Below, in pieces: positions 22,764-32,345 of a stretch of 64,000 nt of DNA; position 1 is the first letter of the stretch, and the number at the start of each line of letters is the position of its first letter. The position numbers and the translations under genes are program-made. The notes beneath the pieces are model-generated. The model was not told where the DNA came from and ran no database searches. It saw nothing but the letters and a program-made list of their open reading frames with translations. The stretch is from Platerodrilus igneus (taxonomy: Eukaryota; Arthropoda; Insecta; Coleoptera; Lycidae), in assembly GCA_036346225.1 (NCBI GenBank), contig JARFIW010000453.1, positions 3,968,001-4,032,000 on the forward strand, in the 5' to 3' direction.

Positions 22764-25102
22764 GTGAAACCGACAAATGAGCGATTTGGATTATGGCTGT
22801 TGGCAGAAAATATGTGCAACAATAATCTGGTGACAGATATTGGTAATATTTGTTATGTCGAAGGCGAAAAGATGCTGACTGGCGGACTACACACACCAAT
22901 TACAGAACCATTTTGTGACAATATAATGTTGGTTAAAATTTGCGACCTTTCTGACACCGAACAAGCATCTGCAAACAAAAATGTTTATCCTAAAAAAGAA
23001 ATTTGTGGTGCATTTAACAGCTATCTACGAAGAAAGTTCACCGATTTGTTTCGCTAGGCATGGTGTTAAAGCTAAGCTTCCGTTTTCTTGGAAAGCAGTA
23101 ACAAGATAGGCCAGAGAGTAAAAGAAATTATCGGAAAGAAGACCTCGAATGCATTAATAAAAATTCCAAAATCCTATATGTGTTCCATACAAAGTGGAAC
23201 TAGCAGATGTTAAGTTGGAAACTTTATTGGAGGAACTACCAGATATATTAGACGAAGTCGAAAAGATTATTTCTATCTTTTGACATGGATGTAACCCAAG
23301 ATTTTGCAGGCATATTTAGCAAGATGGAGATGTGTAATTATTTAACTACAAAGCATAACTTTGCTATAAGGGAGAATACGAAGAAAAGTGTAATATTATA
23401 GTTGACAACGATAAACTGGGGATTGATTGTTTAACATGGCTAACAACCAATGCAAGAATTAAGATTTACAACAAATTTGTGTGCCAGATAACAAGTCCTG
23501 GTGTTAATAAACAACTTGGCAATCATATACTAGATTTTACGTTGTCCAGATGTACGTTTAAGGGAAACATTTGCGTCTACTTTGGCCAAAGAACATGGTA
23601 TTACCGATTGAAGCGACAATATACAACTGTGAATTAATTGTCAGTGCGGAACGGGTGTATAAACCCTTAAAAGACTGTTTAACCTTATTGGAAGATAGTA
23701 AGTTATACTTCCTAAAGGCGCCAATGTACTCGGTACCACTTACCAAAATGTGGAGTAAGCTATCGGACAAGCTACAAAATAGCTGCTGTTTAGTGTATAA
23801 TAACCTGCTACAGTACGTGTATTGGGGAATGGTAATACAAAGAAATTGACGGCTTGCAAATTAAGTTGTCCAAAAACCAGAGGAAAGGGAAAATTGATAA
23901 AGTATGTGCTTCGGCTTTTAGTTTTAACTATTTACCTGTAAATTATTTGAGATAGTAGAGGAGGAAGACAACCAAGATAAAATAAAAATCTTACACAAGT
24001 GCTACATTAAAGCAGGTAGTACATATTTTACACAATCTGCAACACCATATTCTACAATTCCAAAAGAAATAGTAATTTCGGATTGGGATTGATAGATACG
24101 CCTAACATTCGTCCAGAGGTTGTACGACAACGCGTAAATATTGGTAGTAAACTCTATCCGTTTACGCTAAAGGAAATTGCCCCATTATGTATACCATACG
24201 CTGTAAGTGGAAGGAAAAGACAACTGGAATTAGAGGAAATGGATGCAAAAGGCGAAAATTGACAATGGAAAACACTGCGACAATACGATCAATACAAAGA
24301 TGTGTTAGACAAAGAACATCTTATTAGAGAAAATGAGGAAGAATTAAAAGATTATTTTATGTGCCGATGGACTGACTTAGATACATCTGGTTTCTACAAG
24401 TTGTATGCATTTGTGGTTAGTAAAAAGACTCTTTAGTTATGTAGGGTCTTGCGGAAAAGGATGGTACTAAACCGTATATTTTTAAAAGGTTATTCTAAAA
24501 CGTATTTATCAAAATGGCAGATAACAAAGACGAACTAAGGAATGGGGTTTAATCTTTGCGTACACCACACGCAAAGGGGTCCGTTAAACATTGTATATTT
24601 GCCTAGTAAAGAACCTTGGATCATTTAAAACCGAGGGTCTTACAACCTATAACAACCATATTCCCAAAAGTGGTGGACATGCAACTACGCAACAGTCTGT
24701 GGGAGAATAAGGATTTCCCAATACCGACAAGAAGAAGTCGATCAAGCTTAACAAGATACGTATGCAGGATATAGTGGGAAAGCTGCGATTAAAAGATTGT
24801 CACAAGCTGCAAGAATTACACGAAGGAATGGATCTGGTTGTCGGCGGAATCAAAGACTTTAAATATAGAGGCAAACTTCGGTACATTTTACAATTGAAAA
24901 CCTAGACGGTCTCTATGTATCAAACTATTGGTTAGAAAAGGAGATAGAGGACTTGGGTATCGATTTAAATTTTAAGCTGCGAATAAAATTAGATAAAATT
25001 AAAGCCACCCAAACAAACATAAAGAAAGGACTGTCTTCTGTGTATAACTTTGTATTAAAATTAAGTTTAAATGACCCCATGCTTGGCATTAAATATTTTT
25101 AA
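22764..25102 (+). pseudogene. Large virus-like gene of unknown function, many frameshifts
   Basis: Collinear coding pieces in changing frames: 22764-23057 (RFGLWLLAENM, LHTPITEPFCDN, DLSDTEQ), 23180-23394 (LLEELPDILDEVEK, DVTQDFAGIF), 23451-23550 (KIYNKFVCQITSPGVN), 23571-23849 (LPIEATIYN, APMYSVPLTKMWSKL, LLQYVYWG), 23900-23950 (AFSFNYLPVNYL), 24001-24260 (GSTYFTQSAT, IDTPNIRPEVVRQRVNIG), 24264-24436 (RWTDLDTSGFYKLYAFVV), 24560-25102 (VYLPSKEPW, RLKDCHKLQELHEG, YWLEKEIEDLGIDL). The last frame stops at 25100 and an AATAAA follows at 25124-25129. Together they would make a protein of roughly 700-800 residues. I recognise the pattern as a repeat-borne gene seen in insect genomes but know no function for it. 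It is clearly dead. Confidence 0.6.
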
Positions 25103-25322
25103 ATTTGTTATGTATAATGTCAGAATAAACATTTTATAATAGTATATAACATTGTTCTTTATTTATAAAAGGCTGTGACGTTACCCCGAAATAGCAGTCG
25201 CACAGGAGGGGTGCGGGCAGCGGGGCATGGGCAGGTGTGACGCGCAGGGTGCCATGGGCGGGGTGTGCATGCCAGGGGTGCTCATGGGCTGGGATGTGTC
25301 TGGGCGTACACGAGGGAAGCGG
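25103..25322. repeat. GC-rich, G-run minisatellite-like patch
   Basis: Bases about 25170-25320 are far more GC-rich than anything nearby and consist of related words such as GGGCATGGGCAGGTGTG, GCCATGGGCGGGGTGTG and CTCATGGGCTGGGATGTG. Several G runs lie close together, which could support a G-quadruplex on the plus strand. Confidence 0.6.
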
Positions 25323-25506
25323 ATGTTAACAGTCACCAAGCATCCAATTTTTTATTTGGATGGTATCGAGTACTTGCTGCGGTATGTATCCGGAGTAAAA
25401 AATACGATTTGATACGCAGCTTATTAATAAAATTAGTTTATCGAGGGAAGATGACAAAAGGTACATCATTCCTAATAGTACAACAATCTACGCATGGGGC
25501 GTAAAG
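25323..25506 (+). pseudogene. Virus-like coding scrap with FYLDGIEYL motif
   Basis: One frame reads TKHPIFYLDGIEYLLRYVSG and an overlapping later frame reads LINKISLSREDDKRYIIPNS followed by TTIYAWGVK. The FYLDGIEYL motif recurs as FYLDDIEYL at 26895-26921, so part of this segment is duplicated within the island. Function is unknown. Two frames are needed, so it is broken. Confidence 0.4.
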
Positions 25507-25754
25507 ATATAAGATAGTTGTTTATATTTGTATATATTAGTTTTAAGATTCCATAATTTTAAGTTCTTCGCCCACCTTCCAAATCCTTCCCGGCTTCTAT
25601 CCTGGTTGACAGAGTATACGTGTTATCTCCACGTTGTGTTGCGGAACACGCGGTTTTAGATTTCGGGAAGATGGTTAAAGGCATATGTCTTGGGTAAAAA
25701 AGGGTTTTAAAGATGGTGTTAAATAAAGATGGGAAAAATTAGTCTTTAAAACGC

Positions 25755-25865
25755 ATAACTTTGTATGGGTGGTCCTATTTAAAATCTTTTACAGATTTGG
25801 GGTCCCTAGAAAATTTAATATTAGTTGATACCTAGCAAAATATATTTATCTTAAAAGAGTGACTA
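25755..25865. repeat. Diverged copy of the 28.7-29.3 kb repeat unit
   Basis: GGTGGTCCTATTTAAAATC followed by TTTTACAGATTTGGGG, and later AATATTAGTTGATACC, match the start and end of the units at 28703-29290 but lack the middle. It is the third copy of that unit and lies inside the island. Confidence 0.55.
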
Positions 25866-26140
25866 CCCCTGCGTATAATAAATACAATATAACACTTGTC
25901 GAAAAAAATTGTAGGAAAATTAAAGACGTATTTAATGGGGGTCCAGTATTAGAATTTGTTGGTAGTAATGTTAAGTCCTACTGTATTGTAGGCGAGAAAG
26001 ATACGATTAAAAAGATTAAAGGGGTCTCACGAATTGTAGTTATAAAACCGAGGGTCTTACAACCTATAACGAGCATATACTCCAAAAGGAATGAACATGC
26101 AACTACGCAGCAGTGGCGGAGAATAAGAATTCTCCAATAA
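25859..26140 (+). pseudogene. Virus-like coding scrap, partly duplicated
   Basis: An open frame of 93 codons beginning MTTPAYNKYNITLVEKNC and containing GPVLEFVGSNVKSYCIVG and KKIKGVSRIVVIK. Its last 90 bp repeat 24635-24722 of the large gene upstream (shared ACAACCTATAAC and ATGCAACTACGCA), so a recombination joined two parts. The EFVG...IKGV...VVIK pattern recalls a segment near the C-terminus of family B DNA polymerases of insect virus-like repeats, but I cannot confirm that without a search. Confidence 0.45.
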
Positions 26141-26239
26141 GAAATTAAAGTTTCCATGTACGTAGCACCAGCCATTGGGTAATGGTCGAAATGTGGAACC
26201 TATAAAGACGATTATTAATTGTGGTTTAGAAAATAGTAG

Positions 26240-26391
26240 TTTTCGTGGACTAAATAAAATAGCTTAGACTGGTTAATGTATATGGTTACATATTTCGACA
26301 CATCCACAAACATCTGTTTACGTCCACAATGGCGATACCGGTAGTTTTTGTTTAACAAATAGTAAGGAAAATACGTCAGGTGTTAGTGCGT
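26240..26391 (+). pseudogene. Short virus-like coding scrap
   Basis: The frame ending at the stop at 26389 reads THPQTSVYVHNGDTGSFCL then TNSKENT. It is too short to assign. GDTGS resembles the GDTDS box of DNA polymerases B only superficially (see rejected items). Confidence 0.3.
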
Positions 26392-26518
26392 AAGCCCATA
26401 GGATCGTTGGATTCAAAAGAACGGTGCGTATGGTGGTCTCCGTTAGAATAATCGAAAGTGGTTAATCAATCGTATTAGATGTTTAAATAAGCGAAAGTGT
26501 AAAGGCCTACATAAACAA

Positions 26519-26880
26519 AAATTTAATTATCCGACAAAAAGTACGCGATGTGCTACACTTATAAAGAAAGTATGGAATGGTGCTTTTAGCGGCCCTAGCA
26601 GTAAAAAGGGTGACTGACTTTTTCCAAGCAACTACAAGAATAGCAGTAGCGCAGAGAAGGGGTATGCATGTATTATACAGTTGCTCAAAATATGTTAGTT
26701 TACGCGTAGCTCGGATGTGTAATTGATCACGACTTAAAGATCCCTCGGAGGTTTAAAAATTCTCCCCATTGTCGTTTGAAAATGTTTGTAAATTATCAGA
26801 ACAGGAGCGGGTCGAAGTATAATGGATTATTGACTGAGTTTTTCTACCTTTACGAGGGAATTGGAAGTTGACAGACATCG
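26519..26880 (+). pseudogene. Virus-like coding scrap, first copy of a duplicated segment
   Basis: One frame with about six stops reads LIIRQKVRDVLHL, VKRVTDFFQATTRIAVAQ, RRGMHVLYSCSKYVSLR and FENVCKLSEQERVEV. The persistence of non-random codons across stops shows a dead gene. The segment from 26520 to about 26720 recurs at 26985-27190. Confidence 0.45.
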
Positions 26881-26882
26881 AG

Positions 26883-27190
26883 CATCTAATTTCTATTTGG
26901 ACGATATCGAGTACTTACCGGTTCTAGAAATCATTACATGCGGCCGACCGCTATGCGAAAGTGTAAAAGCAACAGAAGCATAATTATCAGACGAAAAAGT
27001 GCGCGATGTGCTATAGAAAGTATACAAAAAATGGTGCTTGCCCAGTCTTAACAGTAAAAAGGAGAGTGACTTTTTCAAGCAATTACAAGAATAGCAGTAG
27101 CGCAGAAAGGGTATGCATGTATTATACAGCGCATTGTTGCTATAAAATATGTTAGTTTACGAGAAGCCGAACGTGCACAAATTAAATTTT
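26883..27190 (+). pseudogene. Second copy of the duplicated virus-like segment
   Basis: It starts with HRASNFYLDDIEYLPVLEII (26880-26940), related to the scrap at 25323. Then 26985-27190 repeats the 26519-26720 sequence: shared AGTGCGCGATGTGCTA, AGTGACTTTTTCAAGCAA and TACAAGAATAGCAGTAGCGC. Here the end reads KYVSLREAERAQIKF in one frame. Small indels put the pieces in different frames. Confidence 0.45.
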
Positions 27191-27660
27191 AATCTATAAT
27201 TAACCATGGTCGTAAAATGGGAAATTAATGGTTAATTTAATACTGCTACATAACTTTCGTCGGTGATTCATTTGGAAAATATTCAAGCCACCTAAAATAT
27301 GACGTAGAAATTATTTAAAATTAAATTGTTTATTAGTAAGTATCCTGTAGACAACAAGTTGGTATTTCCTTAGTAATGGTTTAAAGTGTTTTTGGTTATA
27401 GTAGCACTGCATCTTCTACGACTTGCACACAATTGTGTGCGTGTGCTACCACCCTTTGGATTTTTAATATGCACGCGATCCGTATAACATGGAAGACGTT
27501 TTCCGGTGTTTTTACTAACGGCATTCGCAGCCATGGACAAAGCGAACCGAGCGCATACATTGGGCTAAATGTATTGGACGAGCGCAAGGATTAAATGACG
27601 TCATTTAGTTCTCGCCGAATCCTCAACTTCGTTCGGTGTCTTCGGAAACCTTCGGTTTGC
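27191..27660. other. Non-coding spacer in the island
   Basis: No coding pattern seen. The segment 27420-27660 is somewhat richer in GC and CpG than its surroundings and leads into the promoter-like stretch before the zinc-finger gene. Confidence 0.4.
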
Positions 27661-27765
27661 ATTCTATAGGGTACATAAAGCAGGTGCGCAAGAATAAACT
27701 CTTTAGTTATAAGTTAGTTCGCTTACAAGTCAAGTCTTATAGTGTGGATTTTGTTTTGTACTAAA
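27661..27765 (+). promoter_or_regulatory. Possible core promoter of the zinc-finger gene
   Basis: A TATA-like GTACATAAAG at 27671-27680 lies about 85 bp before the ATG at 27766, with GCAGGTGCGCAAGAATAAAC following. Spacing suits a short 5' untranslated region, but no start site can be shown. Confidence 0.3.
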
Positions 27766-28542
27766 ATGGTATCTGCAAACGTTTTTTGGCAACTTTGCGG
27801 TGCTTCCTATACCTGGAAAAATGTTCTCAAACGGCACCAGAACAAATGTCGTGGTGCAACATCGTCCACGGTTGCTTATACAACCGCCCGCAGCAAAGTA
27901 CTTAAACTGTGGGACTTGCGGTTTCGCTTTTACGAGAATGGATAACTTACAGCGACACAAGGAAAACAGCACGGCATGTCATTAAGCCGTAAACGTTCAG
28001 CTCCGCCAGCTGTTAAAGGGTCTTGTACGAAACAACCACGAATTATGTGTAAAGTATGCGATTTCGAAATGGAAAAAACTACGTATGCCGCACATTTAAG
28101 GAGCAACAGACATAAAAATGCATCAGTTACCGCTACTAGCGACGATGGTGTAGAAATGGTTAGCACTGCGTTTAACAACCGTATGGCTAGCTATCGCATA
28201 AAGAACGCCAGTGTCGACGATGGAGTGCCCGAGTTTCTTTGGAAGCAGAAAGAGCGATTTATTCGATTAATAAATGAAAAAAGAATACAACATACAGCAG
28301 TAAAAGTCTATTGCGAACTCTACGGCGTTTACATCAAAATGGGGGAAGAGGCTACCGATGTGAAATCCTTTAACACAAAAAATGTGGTTATAACGTCTTC
28401 TAGTAATCTGGAAAATACGTACGAGGTCTTAAGCGAAACCATGCGAACAAAATCAGAGGAATTTGAAACATGCGAGTCCGGTTGGTCTTTGGAAAAGGTG
28501 CTCTATTTAGAAATAAATATTAATAAGTATGACCCGATATGA
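27766..28542 (+). pseudogene. C2H2 zinc-finger protein, N-terminus of a polymerase-type virus-like gene
   Basis: The ATG at 27766 opens a frame with finger 1 (CGASYTWKNVLKRHQNKC). A frameshift near 27850-27900 moves to the next frame for finger 2 (CGTCGFAFTRMDNLQRHKEN). A second shift leads to 27976-28542, with finger 3 (CKVCDFEMEKTTYAAHLRSN, then RHK) and a helical domain (FNNRMASYRIKNASVD, KVYCELYGVYIK, VKSFNTKNVVITSSS, CESGWSLEKVLYLEININKY). The stop at 28540 comes where, in the insect repeat family I know, the frame runs on into a family B DNA polymerase; no polymerase domain follows here. So it is truncated as well as frameshifted. DNA binding through the fingers is the likely role. Confidence 0.55.
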
Positions 28543-28702
28543 CAAGTTCTAGGTTGAAAATAAAAAATTGTGAATATGTATTTAGAAATGTGGTTTTACA
28601 AAATTTAAACTGTATTAGTAAAAATTGTTTGTAAAAAAGTTTTAAGAATGGTTTTTAGATTTTCTTTATGTATAAGCCGCAGGAAATTTATAATTTAAAG
28701 GT
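28543..28702. other. AT-rich spacer
   Basis: Low-complexity AT-rich sequence after the zinc-finger scrap; nothing recognised. Confidence 0.4.
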
Positions 28703-29290
28703 TGTGTAAAATGGTGAGGGGTCGTTCGATTTTAAATCTATTTAGAGATTCGGATTGTGCATAAAATTCTAGACTAACAAGATGTGCTACATGTATAAAA
28801 ATTTATAAGAACGCTCAAAAGTCGCTACAGGTAAGAAATCTTAAAATGGGGTAGCTCTCTGGGGATGGTGCTATGAAAAATTTAAAGAGATTTGGTAGCT
28901 TAGAAAATTCTAATATTGATTGATACCAAACAAGGTAGGTTTATCTCGTGGGTGGAAATGTGGAGAAAGATTTATCTCGCAGAGGGTATATGTGTAACTT
29001 TGCAGGGCGTGGTCCGATTTCAAATCTGTTTACAGATTCGGATGCATAAAATTCTAAGCTAATTTAATGTATCGCATGTATAAAAAATTTATAAGAACGC
29101 TCAAAAGTCGCTACAGGTAAGAAATCTTAAATGAGGGTAGCTCCTGGGGATGATGCAATCTAAAAATTTTAGAGATTCGGGTAGCTAAGAAAATTCTAAT
29201 ATTAATTGATACCAAACAAGATAGGTTTATCTCGTGGGTGGAAATGTGGAGAAAGATTTATCTCGCAGGTGGAAAGAATGGGGTGTGATG
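28703..29290. repeat. Two tandem units of about 290 bp
   Basis: Unit 1 (28703-28998) and unit 2 (28999-29290) share long exact blocks, such as ATAAGAACGCTCAAAAGTCG, CTACAGGTAAGAAATCTTAA and TGGAGAAAGATTTATCTCGC. A shortened third copy is at 25755-25865. They contain no gene and mark the right edge of the island. Confidence 0.85.
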
Positions 29291-29436
29291 TAATCAAAAT
29301 GGTTGTGGGGTGTCCGAGCAAGGAGGGAGAAGGGAGTCAGGAGGAGATTCATCTAAAATAAGACTTTATAGTGGTTTTACATGTAAATTTGGTCCGTGTG
29401 TAAAGTATGTGTAAATTTCAAATCCGATTTACCTAC

Positions 29437-30363
29437 TGAGGTGAGACATGGATGTGCCCTATCACCATTAATATTTTACTTGTACATTGAAGAGGCAATG
29501 AATACTGTCAAATGCAAGAAGACATTTGGAATTATTATGCAAGGACAAAAGATGGATTTGCTTATATTTGCAGATGATAAAGCGGTTTTAGCATCTAGCA
29601 AAGAAGAACTAGAAGCTGCTCTTAATGAAATGGACAGTTCTAATAGAGAGATGCAGTATGAAAATTAACAAAAATAAAACTAAAGTTCTAGTATGCAAAG
29701 GAGAGGAAAATAAACCAAAAACAAAAATACAAATAGGTAATGAGAACCTGCAAGAGGTTCAGGATTTCTGCTACCTAGGAAGCCAAATAACGCAAGATGG
29801 GAAGAGCGCAAAAGATATAAAGCCAAAATTAGCACAAGATCGTGCTACGTTTGAAAAGTAAAAGCAATTACTGTGTTCAAAGACAGCAAACATGGAAACA
29901 AGGAAAAGATTGCTTAAAACATATGTGTGGAGCATAGCACTGTACGGCTGTGAAACTTGGACAGTAGGAGAAGCGGACAAGAAAAGATAGAAGCGTTTGA
30001 ATTTGGTACTACAGACGTATGATGAAAATATCATGGACAGACAAAGTTAAGAATAAAGAGGTACTAGAAATGGAAGGAGAAGAGAGAAGTATGTGGAAAA
30101 CGGTAAAAAATAGGAGAGATAGGACGATAGGCCACATACAAAGGCATGAGGGAATAGTGCGGAATATATTTGAAGCAGATATAGGTAAAAAGAGAGGTAG
30201 AGGTAGACTTAGGTTAGACTACTGCACACAGATAGTAAAAGATGTAGGCTGCAGGAATTTCAGGGAGATGTGCAGGCTTGCTCAGAATAGAAATGAATGG
30301 AGGTACGCATCCAACCAATTTGAAGATGGAAAACGTAATGACGAAAAAAATAACTGTACTTAA
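29437..30363 (+). pseudogene. LINE copy B reverse transcriptase C-terminal half
   Basis: Frames in order: 29396-29668 carries VRHGCALSPLIFYLYIEEAM and the catalytic box LLIFADDKAVLAS; 29625-29861 continues with NKNKTKVLVCKGEEN and FCYLGSQITQDGKSAKDIK; 29862-30020 encodes the YGCETWT region in another frame; 30019-30363 ends with KISWTDKVKNKEVLE, RRDRTIGHIQRHEG, RGRGRLRLDY and FREMCRLAQNRNEW. The FADD box is intact but three frameshifts break the ORF. The domain order and C-terminus fit the insect craniofacial development protein 2-like LINEs. Confidence 0.82.
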
Positions 30364-30940
30364 ACCTGATGATTATTATAAGCAACTACAGGTATTGGTT
30401 TTGCAATACTCTCAACTAATGTTAATTGTGCGAAAGGATTTACTGCAAAACTATTAATTCAGAAAATGTTTAAGTGTTGGGGGGCCCTTGGCAGCCACAG
30501 GCTGCTTAACCCTTTTCACATACCACTGAATCTTGGTGAAATAGGGCATATAATTAGGAAACAACAGAAGGGGAACCGAGCTGTATCTAGGTTGTGGTAA
30601 TATCAGGGAACGGTGTAGTGTAGCTAAGAATAGAAATAAGTGGAGATATGCGTCCAACCAGTTTCAAGACGGAAAACATAATGACGAAAAAAATAATTGC
30701 ACTTAAATCTGATGTTTATTATAAACTACACATGTTGGTTTTGAAATATCTTCAACTAATGTTGATTGTGCGAAAGAATATATTGTAAAACTATTAATTC
30801 GGCAAATATTCAAGTGTTGGGATCTTGGTAGCCACAGGCTGCTTACCCCCCTCTACATGCTACTGAATATCGGGGAAATAGGGTATATTTATAAACAATG
30901 GAAGGGGAACCGAATTGCATTTAACAAGAAAAAGCAGCGG
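30254..30940 (+). repeat. Tandemly duplicated LINE 3' end (about 340 bp x 2)
   Basis: Both halves contain AGAATAGAAAT, GGAAAACRTAATGACGAAAA, TTAATTGTGCGAAAG-like and GCCACAGGCTGCTTA blocks in the same order. The first spans the last RT codons and 3' untranslated region, and the second repeats them. LINE copy C carries the same duplication (49890-50133 plus 51059-51128, and 51129-51465). Confidence 0.75.
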
Positions 30941-30950
30941 CTATGTCTGG

Positions 30951-31884
30951 ATTAGTGCATACCCACCAGGACTTTAGCAGTGCACCCCGTCCCACCTTTA
31001 GAAGTAAGTTACAGACGACCAGATCTTCGGATGCTGGAGAATTTTATTATCGAGGTAAGACTTAAATTGTGGCGGCTGTACTCGCACAAGCATTGATTTA
31101 CATTAATTAGTAGTTTTGAAATAATTTAAAAGCACGTTTGGTGTGTAAAGGCGCTAACCGACATAATGCTTGTGCGAGTGCACCTGATAAATAGGGTGAT
31201 GCTTTCGCTATTTTGTGCACTGCTATATGCTTAACGCTTATTAAACATTTATTTATATATTTACATAATTATATTTATTTATATTTTATATTTACACTTT
31301 ATATTTATTTATATATAGCATGTATTATGTGGCTTATTTGTTTTGTTTGACGTTCTGTCGCCATTTTGGTTGCAGTATATATTTGGGAAGGACGAGCAGA
31401 ATTGCGAAGATTGTAATCATAATGTAAATCAGTTAGGGAACGATAGGGAAAGCTAGGGATGGATTTAAATTAGTTAGCTAGATTTGGATAGTTTTAAGAC
31501 GACCCTTCAGGTCGCACTGGTAAGCGGAACCGGCGTCTGCTATCCGGTATTACGGATCCCTCCCTCTCATTTTTGCTTGTTGATCGGGTACACTGAAAGT
31601 CAGCGCTAGGATACCATTATTTACAACCCTGTTTTTAGTTTTTGTTTTGTTTTTGTTCCAGTTTTGTCAGATTTTTAGGTTTGTTAGATTGTTAGAGTTT
31701 GTTAGGTTTGTTAGATTTTAGGTTTGTTAGATTTTTATTTAGTTTTTATTTAGGGTGAATCAACTATGAAGTAAGAATAAATTAGGAGCACGACTATTTT
31801 TCGCCTTTAAACCCAATGTAGTACCTCCGGGTGGAGCATTGGGGACGTGGCCGCAAGTATAGCGGCCCTAATTCAAATTATAAT
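30951..31884. mobile_element. 934-bp insertion of unknown class in LINE copy B
   Basis: The exact 12-bp word GGCTATGTCTGG stands at 30939-30950 and 31885-31896, bracketing sequence absent from LINE copy C at the equivalent place. A 12-bp duplication suits target-primed insertion better than an LTR or Tc1 element. The insert has no long frame. It has a perfect 15-bp inverted repeat (ACTCGCACAAGCATT at 31080-31094, reverse complement at 31165-31179), an AT-rich core and a TTTGTTAG-type repeat at 31680-31740. Its ends show no clear inverted repeat. Confidence 0.6.
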
Positions 31885-32345
31885 GGCTATGTCTGGAGAC
31901 AACAAACATAGAAACAAGGAGAAATTTGTTGAAAGCATATGTGTGAAGCACAGCAGTACGTCTATGAAATAGGGACAGTGGAAGAAACAGACAGAGAAAC
32001 GGTAGAAGCCTTTTGGAAAGTTGTGTTTCAGATGTATGAGGATGATAGCATGGACACACAAAGTTAATGACAAAAGAATAAACGAATAAAGATATCTGTG
32101 GAAAAAGTAGGAGAAATATAAGGGCAGGGTACGTTCTAAGGCATCTTTGGAACTAGTGCGGGATATATTACAAGCAGGGATAGGAAAAAGGAGGTAGAGG
32201 TAGACCTACATCAGACAATTCCTCACAGATAGTGAAAGATGCAGACTGGGAATTTCAGAGAAATGTGTAGGTTAGCAAGAATATGAAACAATGAGAGTAC
32301 GCGTCTAACCAGTTCCAGGGCTGAAGGCCTAATGATGATGACTAT
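31885..32345 (+). pseudogene. Additional LINE C-terminal fragment
   Basis: Matches 51465-51905 of LINE copy C: shared ACAAACATAGAAACAAG, TTACAAGCAG and AGTTCCAGG-like blocks, ending in a GATGATGA tail. It encodes the region around SWTDKV and the RHEG segment of the RT C-terminus but with many stops. It looks like the end of a second, related LINE adjacent to copy B. Confidence 0.65.

Larger units (their letters stand above)
22600..29290 (+). other. Decayed virus-like (Polinton/adintovirus-like?) island
   Basis: At least seven coding scraps lie in one orientation, mixed with internal direct repeats and no overlap with the other element families here. One 2.3-kb scrap is a single large gene broken by many frameshifts (22764-25102); another (27766-28542) is a zinc-finger protein of a type I know from the N-terminus of a family B DNA polymerase repeat family in insects. 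I see no terminal inverted repeats, integrase, ATPase or capsid gene that would settle the class. Repeats at 25755-25865 and 28703-29290 share a unit, tying the two halves together. Confidence 0.5.
29437..32345 (+). mobile_element. LINE copy B, 3' part with duplicated 3' end
   Basis: From GGTGAGACATGGATGTGCCC on, the sequence aligns with LINE copy C (49069 onward) through the RT catalytic region, C-terminal domain and 3' untranslated region. It is 5' truncated, the usual outcome of target-primed reverse transcription. The 3' end is present twice in tandem (30254-30596 and 30597-30940), then a 934-bp insertion, then another LINE C-terminal piece (31885-32345) ending near GATGATGATGAC. Copy C has the same order. 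Confidence 0.8.

Noticed and set aside
26330..26391. NGDTGS as the GDTDS active site of a family B DNA polymerase
   Set aside because: The second Asp is Gly, no other polymerase motif is near it in frame, and polymerases of the relevant insect virus-like family use a different context. A chance match is likely.
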